Shown here piece after piece: positions 7,732 to 8,611 of a stretch of DNA of 8,611 bases. The notes under the pieces were generated by a model. The model made no database searches. It saw only the letters and a list, made by a program, of their open reading frames with translations, and was not told the DNA's origin. A program made the position numbers and the translations under genes. Origin of the DNA: Nocardioidaceae bacterium (GTDB lineage: Bacteria; Actinomycetota; Actinomycetes; Propionibacteriales; Nocardioidaceae); the NCBI GenBank assembly GCA_025965395.1, contig JAOPXA010000296.1, positions 1-8,611 of the forward strand, given 5' to 3'. Position 1 is the stretch's first letter. Each line of letters begins with the position of its first letter.

Positions 7732-7738
7732 CCTTTCT
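7732..7738 (-). promoter_or_regulatory. Ribosome binding site deciding the ctaC start
   Basis: AGAAAGG on the minus strand matches seven consecutive bases of the sequence complementary to the 16S rRNA 3' end (AGAAAGGAGGTGA). It stands 6 bases before GTG 7725 and 15 before ATG 7716, and lies inside the reading frame if ATG 7764 were used. It therefore argues against the 7764 start and mildly favours 7725. Confidence 0.6.
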
Positions 7739-7771
7739 GGCTCAGCACACACTACTGGTGACATGTGCAGA

Positions 7772-8611
<840 letters not shown>

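Noticed and set aside
7039..7761. 240-residue open frame on the plus strand opposite ctaC
   Set aside because: It is antisense to conserved CuA-domain codons with no recognisable features and no ribosome site context.

Overview
The window is about 8.6 kb of moderately high-GC DNA carrying the core of an aerobic respiratory chain of the actinobacterial type. Several features identify the lineage type. The cytochrome c subunit (QcrC) has two haem-binding motifs and its own membrane anchor. The Rieske protein (QcrA) has an N-terminal extension with three predicted membrane helices. The cytochrome b (QcrB) has a long cytoplasmic tail, and the oxidase has the small actinobacterial subunit IV (CtaF). 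The gene layout, with an L,D-transpeptidase inside the cluster, and the general codon use suggest a Nocardioides- or Aeromicrobium-like member of Propionibacteriales. That placement is inference from memory of such genomes and was not tested.

Left half, plus strand (1-3512): qcrC (5' end outside the window), qcrA and qcrB. Each junction is a 4-base ATGA overlap, so the three genes form one translationally coupled operon. They encode the menaquinol:cytochrome c reductase (complex III). ctaE, which usually precedes qcrC, would lie to the left and is not visible.

Right half, minus strand (8611 down to 3535): the 3' part of a class Ic aspartate-type aminotransferase, then ctaC, ctaD and ctaF (aa3 oxidase subunits II, I and IV) joined by 1-base stop/start overlaps, then a lipoprotein L,D-transpeptidase starting 35 bases after ctaF. 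The two operons converge at 3513-3534, where a strong GC-rich hairpin probably terminates transcription from both sides.

Together the proteins pass electrons from menaquinol through QcrB/QcrA, the dihaem QcrC and CuA of CtaC to the haem a/a3-CuB centre of CtaD, without a soluble cytochrome c. All cofactor ligands expected for these subunits are present, so the chain looks functional. The transpeptidase makes 3-3 peptidoglycan cross-links outside the membrane, and its link to respiration is only one of position.

I found no mobile element, CRISPR array, RNA gene or clearly new system. The most interesting non-coding signal is a 14/19 match to a DtxR/IdeR iron box. It lies in the last codons of the aminotransferase gene, just upstream of a possible ctaC promoter. 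Other points worth a look are a possible leaderless promoter for the transpeptidase, a homopolymer hairpin inside ctaD, a non-preferred-codon patch over the Rieske cluster motif, and a twin-arginine motif before the third Rieske helix. No gene-free stretch longer than about 50 bases is present.
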